Shown: positions 41,470-50,791 of the stretch, one piece after another
Layout of the letters: each line of letters opens with the position of its first letter
Position numbering within the stretch: the stretch's first letter is position 1
Assembly (NCBI GenBank): GCA_944376685.1
Contig: CALWDN010000002.1
Location: forward strand, 1-64,000
Direction: 5' to 3'
DNA from: an uncultured Mediterraneibacter sp.
Lineage (GTDB): Bacteria; Bacillota; Clostridia; Lachnospirales; Lachnospiraceae
Length of the DNA stretch: 64,000 nucleotides
Notes under the pieces: generated by a model
The model's database searches: none
What the model saw: only the letters and a program-made list of their open reading frames with translations
Told to the model about the DNA's origin: nothing
Made by a program: the position numbers and the translations under genes

Positions 41470-43071
41470 ATGAAGAAAGACACATCCAACACAATAAAAC
41501 GGGCGCAGCGCTTCCCGGTCATCCTGATCGGGGAGGGCCTGCTGGTGGGCGCGGTGTCCGGCCTGGTGGTCATGTTCTACCGGATCGCGCTTACGTATGC
41601 CGGGGAATGGCTGAATGAAATCCTTGCCTTTATAAAAGGACATCCGCTCCGGATCCTCGTCTGGTTCGCGGTGCTCATCCTGCTGGCCCTGATCGTGGGG
41701 CGGCTGGTAAAATGGGAGCCGATGATCTCCGGAAGCGGCATCCCCCAGGTGGAGGGGGAAGTCCTGGGCAAATTAAAAGAAGACTGGAAACGGGTGCTGC
41801 CGGCCAAATTCATCGGCGGCTTCCTCTGCCTCTTCGGCGGCCTGTCCCTCGGGCGGGAAGGCCCGTCGATCCAGCTGGGCGCCATGGGCGGCCAGGGCGT
41901 CTCCCGCCTCCTTGACCGGGGGAAGACAGAAGAGCGCTATCTCATGCCCTGCGGGGCCAGCGCCGGGCTGGCTGAGGCCTTTCACGCGCCGCTGGCGGGC
42001 ATGATGTTTGCCCTGGAGGAGATCCACAAAGGATTTTCCGTCAGCCTGCTCGTCTCCGTGATGACGGCATCCGTCACGGCGGATTACATCTGTTCCCACA
42101 TTATGGGGATCGACCCGGTTTTTCAGTTTGAACTTGAAAATGTCCTGCCCCAGGAGCTGTATTGGACGCTGCTTCTCCTGGGCGTGCTTCTGGGCCTGAT
42201 GGGGGCGTTATATAATAAGGTAATGACGAAAGCCCAGGACCTCTATAAGAAACCGAAGTTCTTAAATGAAACATCCCGCCTTTTGCTCGCCTTCCTTGCG
42301 GCCGGGGTGCTGGGGCTTCTCATGCCGTCAGTCCTCGGAAGCGGCAGCAATCTGATCGTTTCCCTGACAGACGGGGAAATGGCCCTTGCGTTGGTCCTTC
42401 TGACTTTCGTGGTCAAATTCCTTTTTTCAGCAGTCAGCTTCGGATCGGGCGCGCCGGGCGGCATCTTCTTTCCGCTGCTGATCCTGGGAGCCCTGATCGG
42501 CGGGGCATTCGCCATGGCCGGGGTGGAATTCTTCGGGATGGATCCGGGCTATATCAATAATTTCGTGCTCCTCTCCATGGCAGGCTTCTTCACCGCCATC
42601 GTGCGGGCGCCGATCACCGGGATCATCCTGCTCTTTGAGATGTCCGGCTCGGTGAGCCAGATGCTTTCCCTGGCCATCGTATCAGTGGCGGCATATATCA
42701 CGGCCACCCTTGTGAAATCCGAACCGATCTACGAGAGCCTGCTGAACCGTCTGACCGCCGGGCAGGAGGAGGCGTCCGGGAGCGGAAATGCAGGAAACGC
42801 CGGCCGGAAACCGTCCGGAAGCGCAGGCGGGCAGAAGGTCTTAAGCGAGTTCGTGATCATGAGCGGCTCCGTTCTGGAAGGCCGGACGATCATGGAGATC
42901 CACTGGCCGAAGAACTGCCTTCTGGTGGCCCTTGAACGGGACGGAAAAGAGCTCATTCCCCGGGGGAAGACAAAGCTCATGGCAGGCGACCGCCTCACCG
43001 TCATGACGGATGAGCGGGATGCCGGATATATACATGACAAATTGGAAAACTTATGTTATACTTCATTTTAG
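41470..43071 (+). CDS. ClC-family chloride transporter with C-terminal TrkA_C domain
   Basis: 533 residues. The ion-selectivity signatures are present: GSGIPQVEG (near 85), GREGPSIQLGAMGGQG (near 127, with the gating Glu) and SGAPGGIFFPLLILGALIGG (near 325). An acidic residue in FALEEIHKG at the position of the internal proton glutamate suggests a Cl-/H+ exchanger rather than a channel. Residues 455-530 form a TrkA_C ligand-binding domain (VLEGRTIMEIHWPKNCLLVALERDGKELIPRG). It is separated from lrgB by 29 bp. A GSGIP motif rather than GNNLI argues against a fluoride transporter. Confidence 0.94.
   Translation: MKKDTSNTIKRAQRFPVILIGEGLLVGAVSGLVVMFYRIALTYAGEWLNEILAFIKGHPLRILVWFAVLILLALIVGRLVKWEPMISGSGIPQVEGEVLGKLKEDWKRVLPAKFIGGFLCLFGGLSLGREGPSIQLGAMGGQGVSRLLDRGKTEERYLMPCGASAGLAEAFHAPLAGMMFALEEIHKGFSVSLLVSVMTASVTADYICSHIMGIDPVFQFELENVLPQELYWTLLLLGVLLGLMGALYNKVMTKAQDLYKKPKFLNETSRLLLAFLAAGVLGLLMPSVLGSGSNLIVSLTDGEMALALVLLTFVVKFLFSAVSFGSGAPGGIFFPLLILGALIGGAFAMAGVEFFGMDPGYINNFVLLSMAGFFTAIVRAPITGIILLFEMSGSVSQMLSLAIVSVAAYITATLVKSEPIYESLLNRLTAGQEEASGSGNAGNAGRKPSGSAGGQKVLSEFVIMSGSVLEGRTIMEIHWPKNCLLVALERDGKELIPRGKTKLMAGDRLTVMTDERDAGYIHDKLENLCYTSF
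43034..43062 (+). promoter_or_regulatory. Promoter of pyrH inside the end of the ClC gene
   Basis: ATGACA (43034-43039), 17 bp, TATACT (43057-43062) with an extended -10 (TGT before TATACT). It would allow pyrH-frr to be transcribed independently of the ClC gene. Confidence 0.65.
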
Positions 43072-43096
43072 CAGAGAATTCAAAGGAGTTTACTAT

Positions 43097-43792
43097 ATGA
43101 AAAGAGTACTACTGAAGCTGAGCGGGGAGGCCCTCGCGGGAGACAAGAAGACAGGATTTGACGAGGCGACATGCATCGGCGTCGCAGAGCAGGTGAAGAA
43201 GCTTGTGGACGACGGGATCCAGGTGGCCATCGTGACCGGAGGCGGCAACTTCTGGAGAGGCCGCACAAGCGAGACCATCGACCGGACGAAAGCGGATCAG
43301 ATCGGCATGCTTGCAACCGTGATGAACTGTATTTATGTATCGGATATTTTCAGACATGTGGGCATGAAGACGGAAGTGTTTACCCCGTTTGTGTGCGGTG
43401 CATTTACATCCCTCTTTTCAAAAGACGCGGCCGTGGCGGCGCTGGAGGAAGGAAAAGTGATCTTCTTCGCGGGCGGCACGGGCCATCCGTATTTCTCAAC
43501 GGATACAGGCGCGGTCTTAAGGGCCATTGAGATCGAGGCGGACGCCATGCTTCTGGCGAAAGCCATCGACGGCATCTATGACAGCGATCCGAAGGTAAAT
43601 CCGGCGGCAGTCAAATATGACGAGGTTTCCATCCAGGAAGTGATCGATAAGAAGCTGGCCGCGGTGGACCTGACGGCATCCATCCTCTGCCTGGAGAACA
43701 AGATGCCGATGCTCGTATTCGGGCTCAATGAAGAGAACAGCATCGTGGAGACGATGAGCGGTCATTTTACCGGAACAAAAGTAACAGTATAG
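43097..43792 (+). CDS. pyrH: UMP kinase
   Basis: 231 residues. It phosphorylates UMP to UDP in the cytoplasm. Motifs are KRVLLKLSGEALAG at the N-terminus, VTGGGNFWRGRTS (near 50), RTKADQIGMLATVMNCIY (near 66) and FFAGGTGHPYFSTDTGAVLRA (near 128). The ATG at 43097 follows AAAGGAGTTTACTAT. It begins the very conserved order pyrH-frr-uppS-cdsA-dxr-rseP. Confidence 0.97.
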   Translation: MKRVLLKLSGEALAGDKKTGFDEATCIGVAEQVKKLVDDGIQVAIVTGGGNFWRGRTSETIDRTKADQIGMLATVMNCIYVSDIFRHVGMKTEVFTPFVCGAFTSLFSKDAAVAALEEGKVIFFAGGTGHPYFSTDTGAVLRAIEIEADAMLLAKAIDGIYDSDPKVNPAAVKYDEVSIQEVIDKKLAAVDLTASILCLENKMPMLVFGLNEENSIVETMSGHFTGTKVTV

Positions 43793-43804
43793 GAGGATTT
43801 CAGA

Positions 43805-44356
43805 ATGAACGAGAAAGTGACAGCATATGACGCAAAGATGACGAAGACCATCAACAACCTGGACAGCGAGCTGGTGACGATCCGTGCAGGACGCGCCAAT
43901 CCGCATGTACTGGACAAGCTGTATGTGGATTATTACGGAGCGCCGACGCCGATCCAGCAGGTGGCGAATGTATCTGTCCCGGAAGCTAGGATGATCCAGA
44001 TCCAGCCGTGGGAGAAGAGCATGCTCAAGGCGATCGAGAAGGCCATCCTCACATCCGATATCGGGATCAATCCGACGAATGACGGTTCATCCATCCGCCT
44101 TGTATTCCCGGAGCTTACCGAGGAGCGCAGAAAAGAACTTGCCAAAGAAGTGAAGAAAAAAGGCGAGGCGGCGAAGGTGGCTGTCCGCAATATCCGCCGG
44201 GACGGCAATGTTGCATTTAAGAAGCTGAAAGGAACGGAGATTTCCGAGGACGGCATCAAGGACCTGGAAGACGAGCTTCAGAAGATCACAGATAAATACA
44301 TCGAGAAGATCGATAAAATGGTTGATGCAAAATCAAAAGAGATCATGACCGTATAA
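43805..44356 (+). CDS. frr: Ribosome recycling factor
   Basis: 183 residues, the standard length. It splits post-termination ribosomes together with EF-G. Family marks are MTKTINNLDSELVTIRAGRANPHVLDKLYVDYYGAPTPIQQVANV, MIQIQPWEKSMLKAIEKAI and VRNIRRDGN. AGGAGGATTTCAG precedes the ATG, 12 bases after the pyrH stop. Confidence 0.98.
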   Translation: MNEKVTAYDAKMTKTINNLDSELVTIRAGRANPHVLDKLYVDYYGAPTPIQQVANVSVPEARMIQIQPWEKSMLKAIEKAILTSDIGINPTNDGSSIRLVFPELTEERRKELAKEVKKKGEAAKVAVRNIRRDGNVAFKKLKGTEISEDGIKDLEDELQKITDKYIEKIDKMVDAKSKEIMTV

Positions 44357-44360
44357 AGAG

Positions 44361-44391
44361 AAGGGGGCTTGGAAGTTTAAGCCCCCTTTCC
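44361..44391 (+). terminator. Terminator-like hairpin between frr and uppS
   Basis: AAGGGGGCTT (44361-44370) and AAGCCCCCTT (44379-44388) form a perfect 10-bp stem with short T. A second GC hairpin CCCCGG/CCGGGG (about 44401-44417) follows. It probably reduces rather than stops read-through. Confidence 0.75.
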
Positions 44392-44440
44392 AGTGCCGCC
44401 CCGGTCCTGCCGGGGCGATTAGAGAATGAGAGGAAATGCG

Positions 44441-45148
44441 ATGAAAGTACCACAGCATATAGCGATCATATTGGACGGAAACGGACGCTGGGCGAAGGCA
44501 AAGGGGATGCCCCGGAACTACGGGCATGCCCAGGGCAGCAAGAACGTGGAGCGGATCTGCGAGGAAGCCTGGCGCATGGGTATCAAATACCTGACGGTCT
44601 ATGCTTTTTCCACCGAGAACTGGAACCGTCCGGACAGTGAAGTGGCGGCGCTCATGAAGCTGCTGCGCAACTATATGAAGACCTGTCTGAAGACGGCGGC
44701 GAAGAATGATATGAAGATCCGCGTGATCGGAGATATCGAACCGCTGGACGACGACATTAAGAACCGGATCCGGGAACTGGAGGAGGCGACGGTCAACAAC
44801 GGCGGACTGAATTTCACCATCGCCCTCAATTACGGAAGCCGGGACGAGATCACCCGGGCGGCGAGGAAGCTGGCCGCGGACTGCGCGGCAGGAAAGGTGG
44901 CGGCAGGGGAGATCGATGAGGACATGTTCGGGTCTTACCTGGATACACACGGCATCCCGGATCCGGATCTTATGATCCGGACCAGCGGGGAGCAGCGGCT
45001 TTCCAACTATCTGCTCTGGCAGCTGGCCTATTCGGAATTCTATTTCACAGATGTGCCCTGGCCGGATTTCACAAAGGAAGAACTGATCAGAGCGATCGAA
45101 GAGTACAACCACAGACACCGGAGATTCGGGGGAGTAGAGGAGGCGTAA
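44441..45148 (+). CDS. uppS: Isoprenyl transferase (undecaprenyl diphosphate synthase)
   Basis: 235 residues. It builds the C55 lipid carrier for peptidoglycan from farnesyl and isopentenyl diphosphates. Motifs: IAIILDGNGRWAKAKG with catalytic Asp12, YLTVYAFSTENWNRP (near 60), NFTIALNYGSRDEI (near 135) and PDPDLMIRTSGEQRLSNYLLWQLAYSEFYF (near 175-204). GAGAGGAAATGCG precedes the ATG at 44441. cdsA follows after three bases. Confidence 0.97.
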   Translation: MKVPQHIAIILDGNGRWAKAKGMPRNYGHAQGSKNVERICEEAWRMGIKYLTVYAFSTENWNRPDSEVAALMKLLRNYMKTCLKTAAKNDMKIRVIGDIEPLDDDIKNRIRELEEATVNNGGLNFTIALNYGSRDEITRAARKLAADCAAGKVAAGEIDEDMFGSYLDTHGIPDPDLMIRTSGEQRLSNYLLWQLAYSEFYFTDVPWPDFTKEELIRAIEEYNHRHRRFGGVEEA

Positions 45149-45151
45149 AAG

Positions 45152-45964
45152 ATGTTTGTAACACGTTTGCTGAGCGGGATCCTTCTGATGGTGATCGCGC
45201 TTGTCACACTGATCACAGGAGGAAACCTTCTGTTTTTTGTCCTGCTGCTCATCAGCCTGATCGGCATGACGGAACTCTACAAAGTATTCGGGATCGAAAA
45301 GAAGCCCCCGGGGATCATCGGATATATCGCCGCGGCGGCTTATTACGGGATCCTGTATTTTGAGCCGCAGCTCCCGGGCGATAAGCTGGGCTGGTTTATG
45401 ATGCTGTTTATGGCGCTGCTCATCTGCGAGATGGCCTCCCTTGTATTTGCCTATCCGAAATACAATACCCAGCAGATCTTCGCAGCATTTTTCGGGGTGC
45501 TCTATGTGGCGGTGATGCTCTCCTACATTTACCGGACGAGGCTTCTTGAAGGCGGCGTATTCACGGTGTGGCTGGTGTTTGTATGCTCCTGGGGGTGCGA
45601 TACATGCGCCTACTGCGTGGGCAAACTGATCGGGAAGCATAAGATGGCGCCGGTCTTAAGCCCGAAGAAGTCCGTGGAAGGCGGCATCGGCGGCATCCTT
45701 GGCGCAGCGCTGATCGGCGCCCTCTATGCCCTGGCCATCAACCACTGGGGAAATGCAGGGGCGGACATACTGACCTATGTGATCATCGGCGCTGCGGGCG
45801 GGGCCATCTCCCAGATCGGAGACCTGGCCGCATCCGCCATTAAGCGTTACCATAACATCAAAGACTACGGGAAGCTGATCCCCGGGCACGGCGGGATACT
45901 GGACCGGTTCGACAGTGTCATTTTCACTGCGCCGATCATATATTATCTTGCAGTCTTACTGTAG
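45152..45964 (+). CDS. cdsA: Phosphatidate cytidylyltransferase
   Basis: 270 residues with about eight membrane segments. It makes CDP-diacylglycerol for phospholipid synthesis. The CdsA signature lies at the C-terminus: ISQIGDLAASAIKRYHNIKDYGKLIPGHGGILDRFDSVIF. Upstream are CDTCAYCVGKLIGKHKMAPVLSPKKSVEGGIGGILGA motifs also typical of the family. Coupled to uppS and followed by dxr. Confidence 0.97.
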   Translation: MFVTRLLSGILLMVIALVTLITGGNLLFFVLLLISLIGMTELYKVFGIEKKPPGIIGYIAAAAYYGILYFEPQLPGDKLGWFMMLFMALLICEMASLVFAYPKYNTQQIFAAFFGVLYVAVMLSYIYRTRLLEGGVFTVWLVFVCSWGCDTCAYCVGKLIGKHKMAPVLSPKKSVEGGIGGILGAALIGALYALAINHWGNAGADILTYVIIGAAGGAISQIGDLAASAIKRYHNIKDYGKLIPGHGGILDRFDSVIFTAPIIYYLAVLL

Positions 45965-45994
45965 GGGAAGCAGAGAAAAGAGGAGTATGCTCGA

Positions 45995-47137
45995 ATGAAG
46001 AAAATAGCCATTCTGGGTTCCACCGGTTCGATCGGCACCCAGACGCTGGAGATCGTAAGGACCAATAAAGATATCGAAGTGACCGCATTGGCGGCCGGAC
46101 GCAATATCGACCTGCTGGAGCGTCAGATCCGTGAATTCAGGCCGAAGCTTGCGGCAGTGTGGAGCGAAGACCTTGCGGCGGAGCTTAAAACCCGCGTAAG
46201 GGATCTGCCGGTGGAAGTCCTCTCCGGGATGGACGGACTTCTGGCTGTGGCGGCGGAAAAAGATTCGGAGATCCTGGTCACGGCCATCGTGGGGATGATC
46301 GGCATCCGGCCGACCATCGAGGCCATCCGGGCCGGCAAAGACATCGCGCTGGCCAATAAAGAGACGCTTGTAACAGCCGGGCATATCATCATGCCCCTTG
46401 CGGAACAATATCATGTGTCCATCCTTCCGGTGGACAGTGAACACAGCGCCATTTTCCAGTCCCTCCAGGGCGGACAGGAGAAGGCGCTCCACAAGATCCT
46501 GCTCACCGCTTCAGGCGGGCCCTTCCGGGGGAAGAAGCGGGAAGAACTGGAGCATATCCAGGTGGAGGATGCGCTGAAGCATCCCAACTGGGCCATGGGC
46601 CGGAAGATCACCATCGATTCTTCCACCATGGTGAATAAAGGACTGGAAGTGATCGAGGCCAAATGGCTCTTCGGCGTGACCGTGGATCAGATCCAGGTGG
46701 TCGTCCAGCCTCAGAGCATCATCCATTCCATGGTGGAGTATGAGGACGGCGCAGTGATCGCACAGCTTGGGACGCCGGACATGAAGCTGCCGATCCAGTA
46801 TGCGCTCTACTATCCGGAGCGCCGGTATCTGCCGGGTGAACGGCTGGATTTCGGGACGCTTACGCAGATCACATTCGAGAAGCCGGATATGGAGACGTTT
46901 TACGGCCTGAAGCTTGCCATTGAGGCGGGACGGACCGGCGGCTCCCTGCCGACGGTGTTCAATGCCGCCAATGAAAAGGCAGTCGCCCTCTTCCTGGACC
47001 GGAAGATCCGCTATCTCCAGATCCCGGAGATCATTCAGGCCTGTATGGAAAACCACCGGAATATCACGGATCCGGATGTGGAAGAGATACTAAAGGCCGA
47101 GCAGGAGACATATGAATTTATTAAAAACAGGTGGTAA
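45995..47137 (+). CDS. dxr: 1-deoxy-D-xylulose 5-phosphate reductoisomerase
   Basis: 380 residues. Second step of the non-mevalonate isoprenoid pathway; uses NADPH and metal. N-terminal Rossmann motif IAILGSTGSIGTQTLEIV, IALANKETLVTAGH (near 115), VDSEHSAIFQSLQG (near 148), LTASGGPFRG (near 170), HPNWAMGRKITIDSSTMVNKGLEVIEA (near 193-219). It supplies precursors used by UppS in the same operon. Confidence 0.98.
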   Translation: MKKIAILGSTGSIGTQTLEIVRTNKDIEVTALAAGRNIDLLERQIREFRPKLAAVWSEDLAAELKTRVRDLPVEVLSGMDGLLAVAAEKDSEILVTAIVGMIGIRPTIEAIRAGKDIALANKETLVTAGHIIMPLAEQYHVSILPVDSEHSAIFQSLQGGQEKALHKILLTASGGPFRGKKREELEHIQVEDALKHPNWAMGRKITIDSSTMVNKGLEVIEAKWLFGVTVDQIQVVVQPQSIIHSMVEYEDGAVIAQLGTPDMKLPIQYALYYPERRYLPGERLDFGTLTQITFEKPDMETFYGLKLAIEAGRTGGSLPTVFNAANEKAVALFLDRKIRYLQIPEIIQACMENHRNITDPDVEEILKAEQETYEFIKNRW

Positions 47138-47140
47138 TCT

Positions 47141-48172
47141 ATGGGAATAATCATTGCGGTCCTATTGATCGGATTTATCATATTTTTTCATGAACTGGGG
47201 CATTTCGCCCTGGCCAAGGCAAACGGCATCCGGGTGGATGAGTTCTCCCTCGGCCTGGGGCCGACCCTGGTCGGAAAGAAGATCGGCGGAACGCTGTTCA
47301 GCCTGAAGCTCCTTCCTTTCGGCGGCGCCTGCATGATGGGCGAGGATGACGCCGACGACCTGTCGGAGGGAAGCTTCAACAGCAAGTCTGTATGGGCCAG
47401 GATATCCGTGATCGCGGCGGGGCCGGTGTTCAACCTGATCCTTGCCTGGATCTTCTGCGTGATCCTGATCGGCGCGGCGGGATACCGTACGGCGGTGATC
47501 TCCGAGGTGCCGGCAGGGTATTCCGCACAGGAACAGGGGCTCGAGGCCGGTGATGTGATCACCGGGATCAACGGGAGGAGGGTGCATTTCTGGGACGACA
47601 TCAGCCTGTACACGCTGACTCATCCGGACGAAACATCCTACGAGATTCGCTATGAGCGGGACGGCGAAACATATACCGCACAGCTGGAGCTGAGAAAGCT
47701 GGACGGCGACGCATCGCCGATGCTCGGCGTCGTCGGGGGCGGGGTGGAGTACCCCGGCATCCTGGGCTCCATGGAGTACGGGTTCTATAAGCTCCAGTAC
47801 TGGATGACTTACACCGTAGACAGCCTGCGCATGCTCGTGACCGGGCAGGTGGGGCTTCAGGATATGTCCGGCCCGGTAGGGATGGCCGCGGTGGTGGACG
47901 AAGTATATGAGGCGGCCGCGCCGGCCGGGGTTCTGGCGGTTGTATTAAGCCTGATGAACTTCAGCACCCTTGTATCCGCCAACCTGGGCGTCATGAACCT
48001 GCTCCCGGTCCCGGCGCTGGACGGCGGAAGGCTTGTATTCCTGCTGGTGGAAGCCGTGCGGCGCAAAAGAGTGCCGCCGGAGAAGGAAGGCATGGTCCAT
48101 TTTGCCGGATTTGCCTTTCTCATGATCTTCATGGTTGTGATCCTGTTCAATGATATTATCAAACTGTTCTAA
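47141..48172 (+). CDS. rseP: RIP metalloprotease RseP (site-2 protease)
   Basis: 343 residues. Intramembrane zinc protease: HELGH at residues 17-21 inside the first membrane segment, a PDZ domain (about 110-190, YSAQEQGLEAGDVITGINGRRV) and the second zinc motif NLLPVPALDGGRLVFLLVEAVRRK (near 285). In Firmicutes it cleaves anti-sigma factors and signal-peptide remnants. It starts three bases after dxr. A terminator follows. Confidence 0.96.
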   Translation: MGIIIAVLLIGFIIFFHELGHFALAKANGIRVDEFSLGLGPTLVGKKIGGTLFSLKLLPFGGACMMGEDDADDLSEGSFNSKSVWARISVIAAGPVFNLILAWIFCVILIGAAGYRTAVISEVPAGYSAQEQGLEAGDVITGINGRRVHFWDDISLYTLTHPDETSYEIRYERDGETYTAQLELRKLDGDASPMLGVVGGGVEYPGILGSMEYGFYKLQYWMTYTVDSLRMLVTGQVGLQDMSGPVGMAAVVDEVYEAAAPAGVLAVVLSLMNFSTLVSANLGVMNLLPVPALDGGRLVFLLVEAVRRKRVPPEKEGMVHFAGFAFLMIFMVVILFNDIIKLF

Positions 48173-48179
48173 ACATTTT

Positions 48180-48226
48180 CCCCTGCATATATAATTAGAC
48201 ATATCAGATATATGCGGGGGATTTTT
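48180..48226 (+). terminator. Terminator after rseP
   Basis: CCCCTGCATATAT (48180-48192) and ATATATGCGGGGG (48208-48220) pair with one wobble and are followed by ATTTTTAT. Its 3' arm also supplies the G-rich ribosome-binding site of the next gene, which is unusual. Confidence 0.8.
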
Positions 48227-48228
48227 AT

Positions 48229-49494
48229 ATGGACGACATAAATGCAATGCAGGATCAGGAGACGGGCAAAGGCCTCCTCCAGATCAATGTCATCTCTGCC
48301 GCGGATTCCCGTCCGGTGGCGGATGCAAGGATCGCGGTTTCCTATACCGGGGTGCCGGAACAGACACTGGAACAGGTCGTTACGGACCGTTCGGGACAGA
48401 GTGAGGTGCTCACACTGGATGCGCCTCCGGAAGCATGGAGCCTGGACCCGGACAATGAGCGGCAGCCCTACTCGGAATATACGCTGGATATCAGCGCGCC
48501 GGGATATGAACCGGTGAGCATCGCAGGGGCGGAGATCCTGGCAGATGTAAAGGCGATCCAGAATATCCGGATGCGTCCGGATGATGCGGGCAGGGAAGAG
48601 GAGGAAGTGTTCGTCATCCCGGCCCATACGCTGTACGGGGATTATCCGCCCAAGATCGCGGAGGCGGAGATCAAGCCGGTGAATGAGTCGGGCGAGATCG
48701 TCTTAAGCCGGGTGGTGGTGCCGGAGTATATCGTGGTGCACGACGGTTCGCCCAGGGACAGCACGGCGAAGGATTACTATGTGAAATATAAGGATTATAT
48801 TAAAAATGTGGCGTCAAGCGAGATCTACGCCACCTGGCCGGCGGAGGCCATCCGGGCAAACGTGCTGGCCATCATGTCCTTTACCCTGAACCGGGTGTAT
48901 ACGGAGTGGTACCGGAACAGGGGCTATGATTTTACGATCACGTCCTCCACGGCATTTGACCATAAGTGGATCCCGGAACGGAATATCTATGACACCATTT
49001 CCGTGATCGTGGACGAACTTTTCGCATCCTATCTGTCGCGGCCCAATGTCCGCCAGCCGATCCTCACCCAGTACTGTGACGGGCGGAAGGTGAGCTGCCC
49101 GGACTGGATGACCCAGTGGGGGTCAAAGAAACTGGCGGACCAGGGATATTCCGCGATCGAGATCCTGCGGTATTTCTACGGGGATGACCTGTACATCAAT
49201 ACGGCGGAGGAGATATCCGGCATCCCGGCGTCCTGGCCCGGCTATACGCTGGAGTCTGGTTCGTCCGGGGAAAAAGTCCGGCAGATGCAGGAACAGCTCA
49301 ATGGGATCGCGGACGCCTACCCGGCCCTGCCGAAGATCGATGCGGACGGGATCTACGGGCCCGCGACAGCGGATGCGGTGAAGAGATTCCAGTCGGTATT
49401 CGGGCTGCCCGCCACGGGTAAAGTAGATTATCCAACATGGTATAAGATCTCTGAAATCTATGTCGGGGTGTCCCGGATCGCGGAGCTTACATGA
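48229..49494 (+). CDS. Peptidoglycan-binding-domain protein, probable spore-coat or cortex-related
   Basis: 421 residues without a signal peptide. An N-terminal beta-rich domain (15-110, LLQINVISAADSRPVADARIAVSYTG) is followed by a central domain (about 140-325) with EAIRANVLAIMSFTLNRVYTEW and YDTISVIVDELFASYLSRP, recalling SpoIID/amidase-enhancer proteins. The C-terminal peptidoglycan-binding domain (about 340-410) has GSSGEKVRQMQEQLNGIA and DGIYGPATADAVKRFQSVFGLPATGKVDYPTW. The lack of a signal peptide fits proteins made in the mother cell. The assignment beyond the PG-binding domain is tentative. Confidence 0.8.
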   Translation: MDDINAMQDQETGKGLLQINVISAADSRPVADARIAVSYTGVPEQTLEQVVTDRSGQSEVLTLDAPPEAWSLDPDNERQPYSEYTLDISAPGYEPVSIAGAEILADVKAIQNIRMRPDDAGREEEEVFVIPAHTLYGDYPPKIAEAEIKPVNESGEIVLSRVVVPEYIVVHDGSPRDSTAKDYYVKYKDYIKNVASSEIYATWPAEAIRANVLAIMSFTLNRVYTEWYRNRGYDFTITSSTAFDHKWIPERNIYDTISVIVDELFASYLSRPNVRQPILTQYCDGRKVSCPDWMTQWGSKKLADQGYSAIEILRYFYGDDLYINTAEEISGIPASWPGYTLESGSSGEKVRQMQEQLNGIADAYPALPKIDADGIYGPATADAVKRFQSVFGLPATGKVDYPTWYKISEIYVGVSRIAELT

Positions 49495-49569
49495 GCACGC
49501 AGAAGAAATTATCAGCATAAGTTGTGAATATTTAGAAGTATTTCTCAATATTTTTGAAAGATTTATCAG

Positions 49570-49598
49570 TTGAATTATAAGCTCAGTTGTAGTATAAT
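49570..49598 (+). promoter_or_regulatory. Promoter of carAB
   Basis: TTGAAT (49570-49575), 17 bp, TATAAT (49593-49598). The predicted leader is about 115 bases. Confidence 0.82.
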
Positions 49599-49616
49599 CT
49601 TTACAATTTGAGAACG

Positions 49617-49654
49617 AGGGCGCTCTGGGATCAAAAGACTCCAAGAGTGCCTTT
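49617..49654 (+). promoter_or_regulatory. Leader hairpin of carAB (possible attenuator)
   Basis: AGGGCGCTCTGGGA (49617-49630) pairs imperfectly with the CTCCAAGAGTGCCTTT region (49639-49654). A competing pairing between TTTGAGAAC upstream (about 49607-49615) and GTTCTCAGAT downstream (about 49674-49683) is possible. The arrangement resembles an attenuator; I cannot match it to a PyrR site or riboswitch with confidence. Confidence 0.45.
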
Positions 49655-49720
49655 GCTATGTAACGGCACAGCGGTTCTCAGATCAGCTGCTAATGAATCA
49701 TACAAAGGGAAGGTGAACAG

Positions 49721-50791
49721 ATGAAAGCGTTTCTGATATTGGAAGACGGTACCGTATTCACGGGAACAAGCATTGGTTCCACGCGGGACTGTATAAGCGA
49801 GATCGTATTTAATACGTCGATGACAGGTTATCTCGAGGTGCTCACAGACCCATCCTATGCCGGACAGGCGGTCGTTATGACCTATCCCCTGATCGGAAAT
49901 TACGGAATTACACCGGACATGGAGTCAAAGAAGGCATGGCCGGACGGATATATTGTAAGGGAGTTGTCGCGGATGCCCAGCAACTTCCGGTGCGAAGGCA
50001 CGATCCAGGATTTCCTCGTGAAACAGGACATCCCGGGCATCGCGGGGATCGACACCCGCGCGCTTACCAAGATCCTCAGGGAGAAGGGTACGATGAACGG
50101 CATGATCACAACCAATGAGGACTATGATCTGGATGAGATCCTGCCGAAGCTCAAGGCCTATACAGTAGGCGACGTTGTATCAAAAGTTACTTGTTCTGAG
50201 AAATATGTTCTTGAAGGCAACGGACCGAAGGTCGCGCTTCTTGACCTCGGCGCAAAGAACAATATCGCGAATTCACTGAATCAGCGCGGCTGTGAAGTGA
50301 CGGTTTATCCGGCGCACACAACTGCGGAGGAGATCATTTCTTCCGGTCCCGACGGCATCATGTTGTCAAACGGCCCCGGAGACCCGGCAGACTGCACATC
50401 TATTATTGAAGAAATCAGAAAACTGTACAATACAGAGATCCCGATCTTTGCCATCTGTCTCGGACATCAGCTGATGGCGCTTGCTACGGGTGCGTCCACG
50501 CACAAGCTGAAATACGGACACCGCGGCGGCAACCATCCGGTCAAAGACCTGGATACCGGAAGAGTGTACATCTCTTCCCAGAACCACGGCTATGTGGTGG
50601 ATGAGGATTCCGTTGACCCGCAGGTGGCGGTTCCGGCATTCAGAAATGTCAACGACGGGACGAACGAGGGCCTTGCCTACATCGGAAAGAATATCTTTAC
50701 GGTGCAGTTCCACCCGGAGGCATGCCCCGGACCGCAGGATTCCGGTTACCTGTTCGACAGATTCATTGAGATGATGGGAGGAGCGAAATAA
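49721..50791 (+). CDS. carA: Carbamoyl-phosphate synthase, small (glutaminase) subunit
   Basis: 356 residues. It releases ammonia from glutamine for CarB. N-terminal domain: LEDGTVFTGTSIGS, VFNTSMTGYLEVLTDPSYAGQ. The class I glutaminase domain has the Cys nucleophile in FAICLGHQLMALATGA (near 245) and the His-Glu pair in QFHPEACPGPQD (near 332). AAAGGGAAGGTGAACAG precedes the ATG. Its stop overlaps the carB ATG by one base. Confidence 0.98.
   Translation: MKAFLILEDGTVFTGTSIGSTRDCISEIVFNTSMTGYLEVLTDPSYAGQAVVMTYPLIGNYGITPDMESKKAWPDGYIVRELSRMPSNFRCEGTIQDFLVKQDIPGIAGIDTRALTKILREKGTMNGMITTNEDYDLDEILPKLKAYTVGDVVSKVTCSEKYVLEGNGPKVALLDLGAKNNIANSLNQRGCEVTVYPAHTTAEEIISSGPDGIMLSNGPGDPADCTSIIEEIRKLYNTEIPIFAICLGHQLMALATGASTHKLKYGHRGGNHPVKDLDTGRVYISSQNHGYVVDEDSVDPQVAVPAFRNVNDGTNEGLAYIGKNIFTVQFHPEACPGPQDSGYLFDRFIEMMGGAK

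Noticed and set aside
49599..49720. A PyrR-binding site in the carAB leader
   Set aside because: The ACTCCAAGAGTGCCT stretch only partly resembles the PyrR loop consensus, so it is recorded as an unidentified hairpin.
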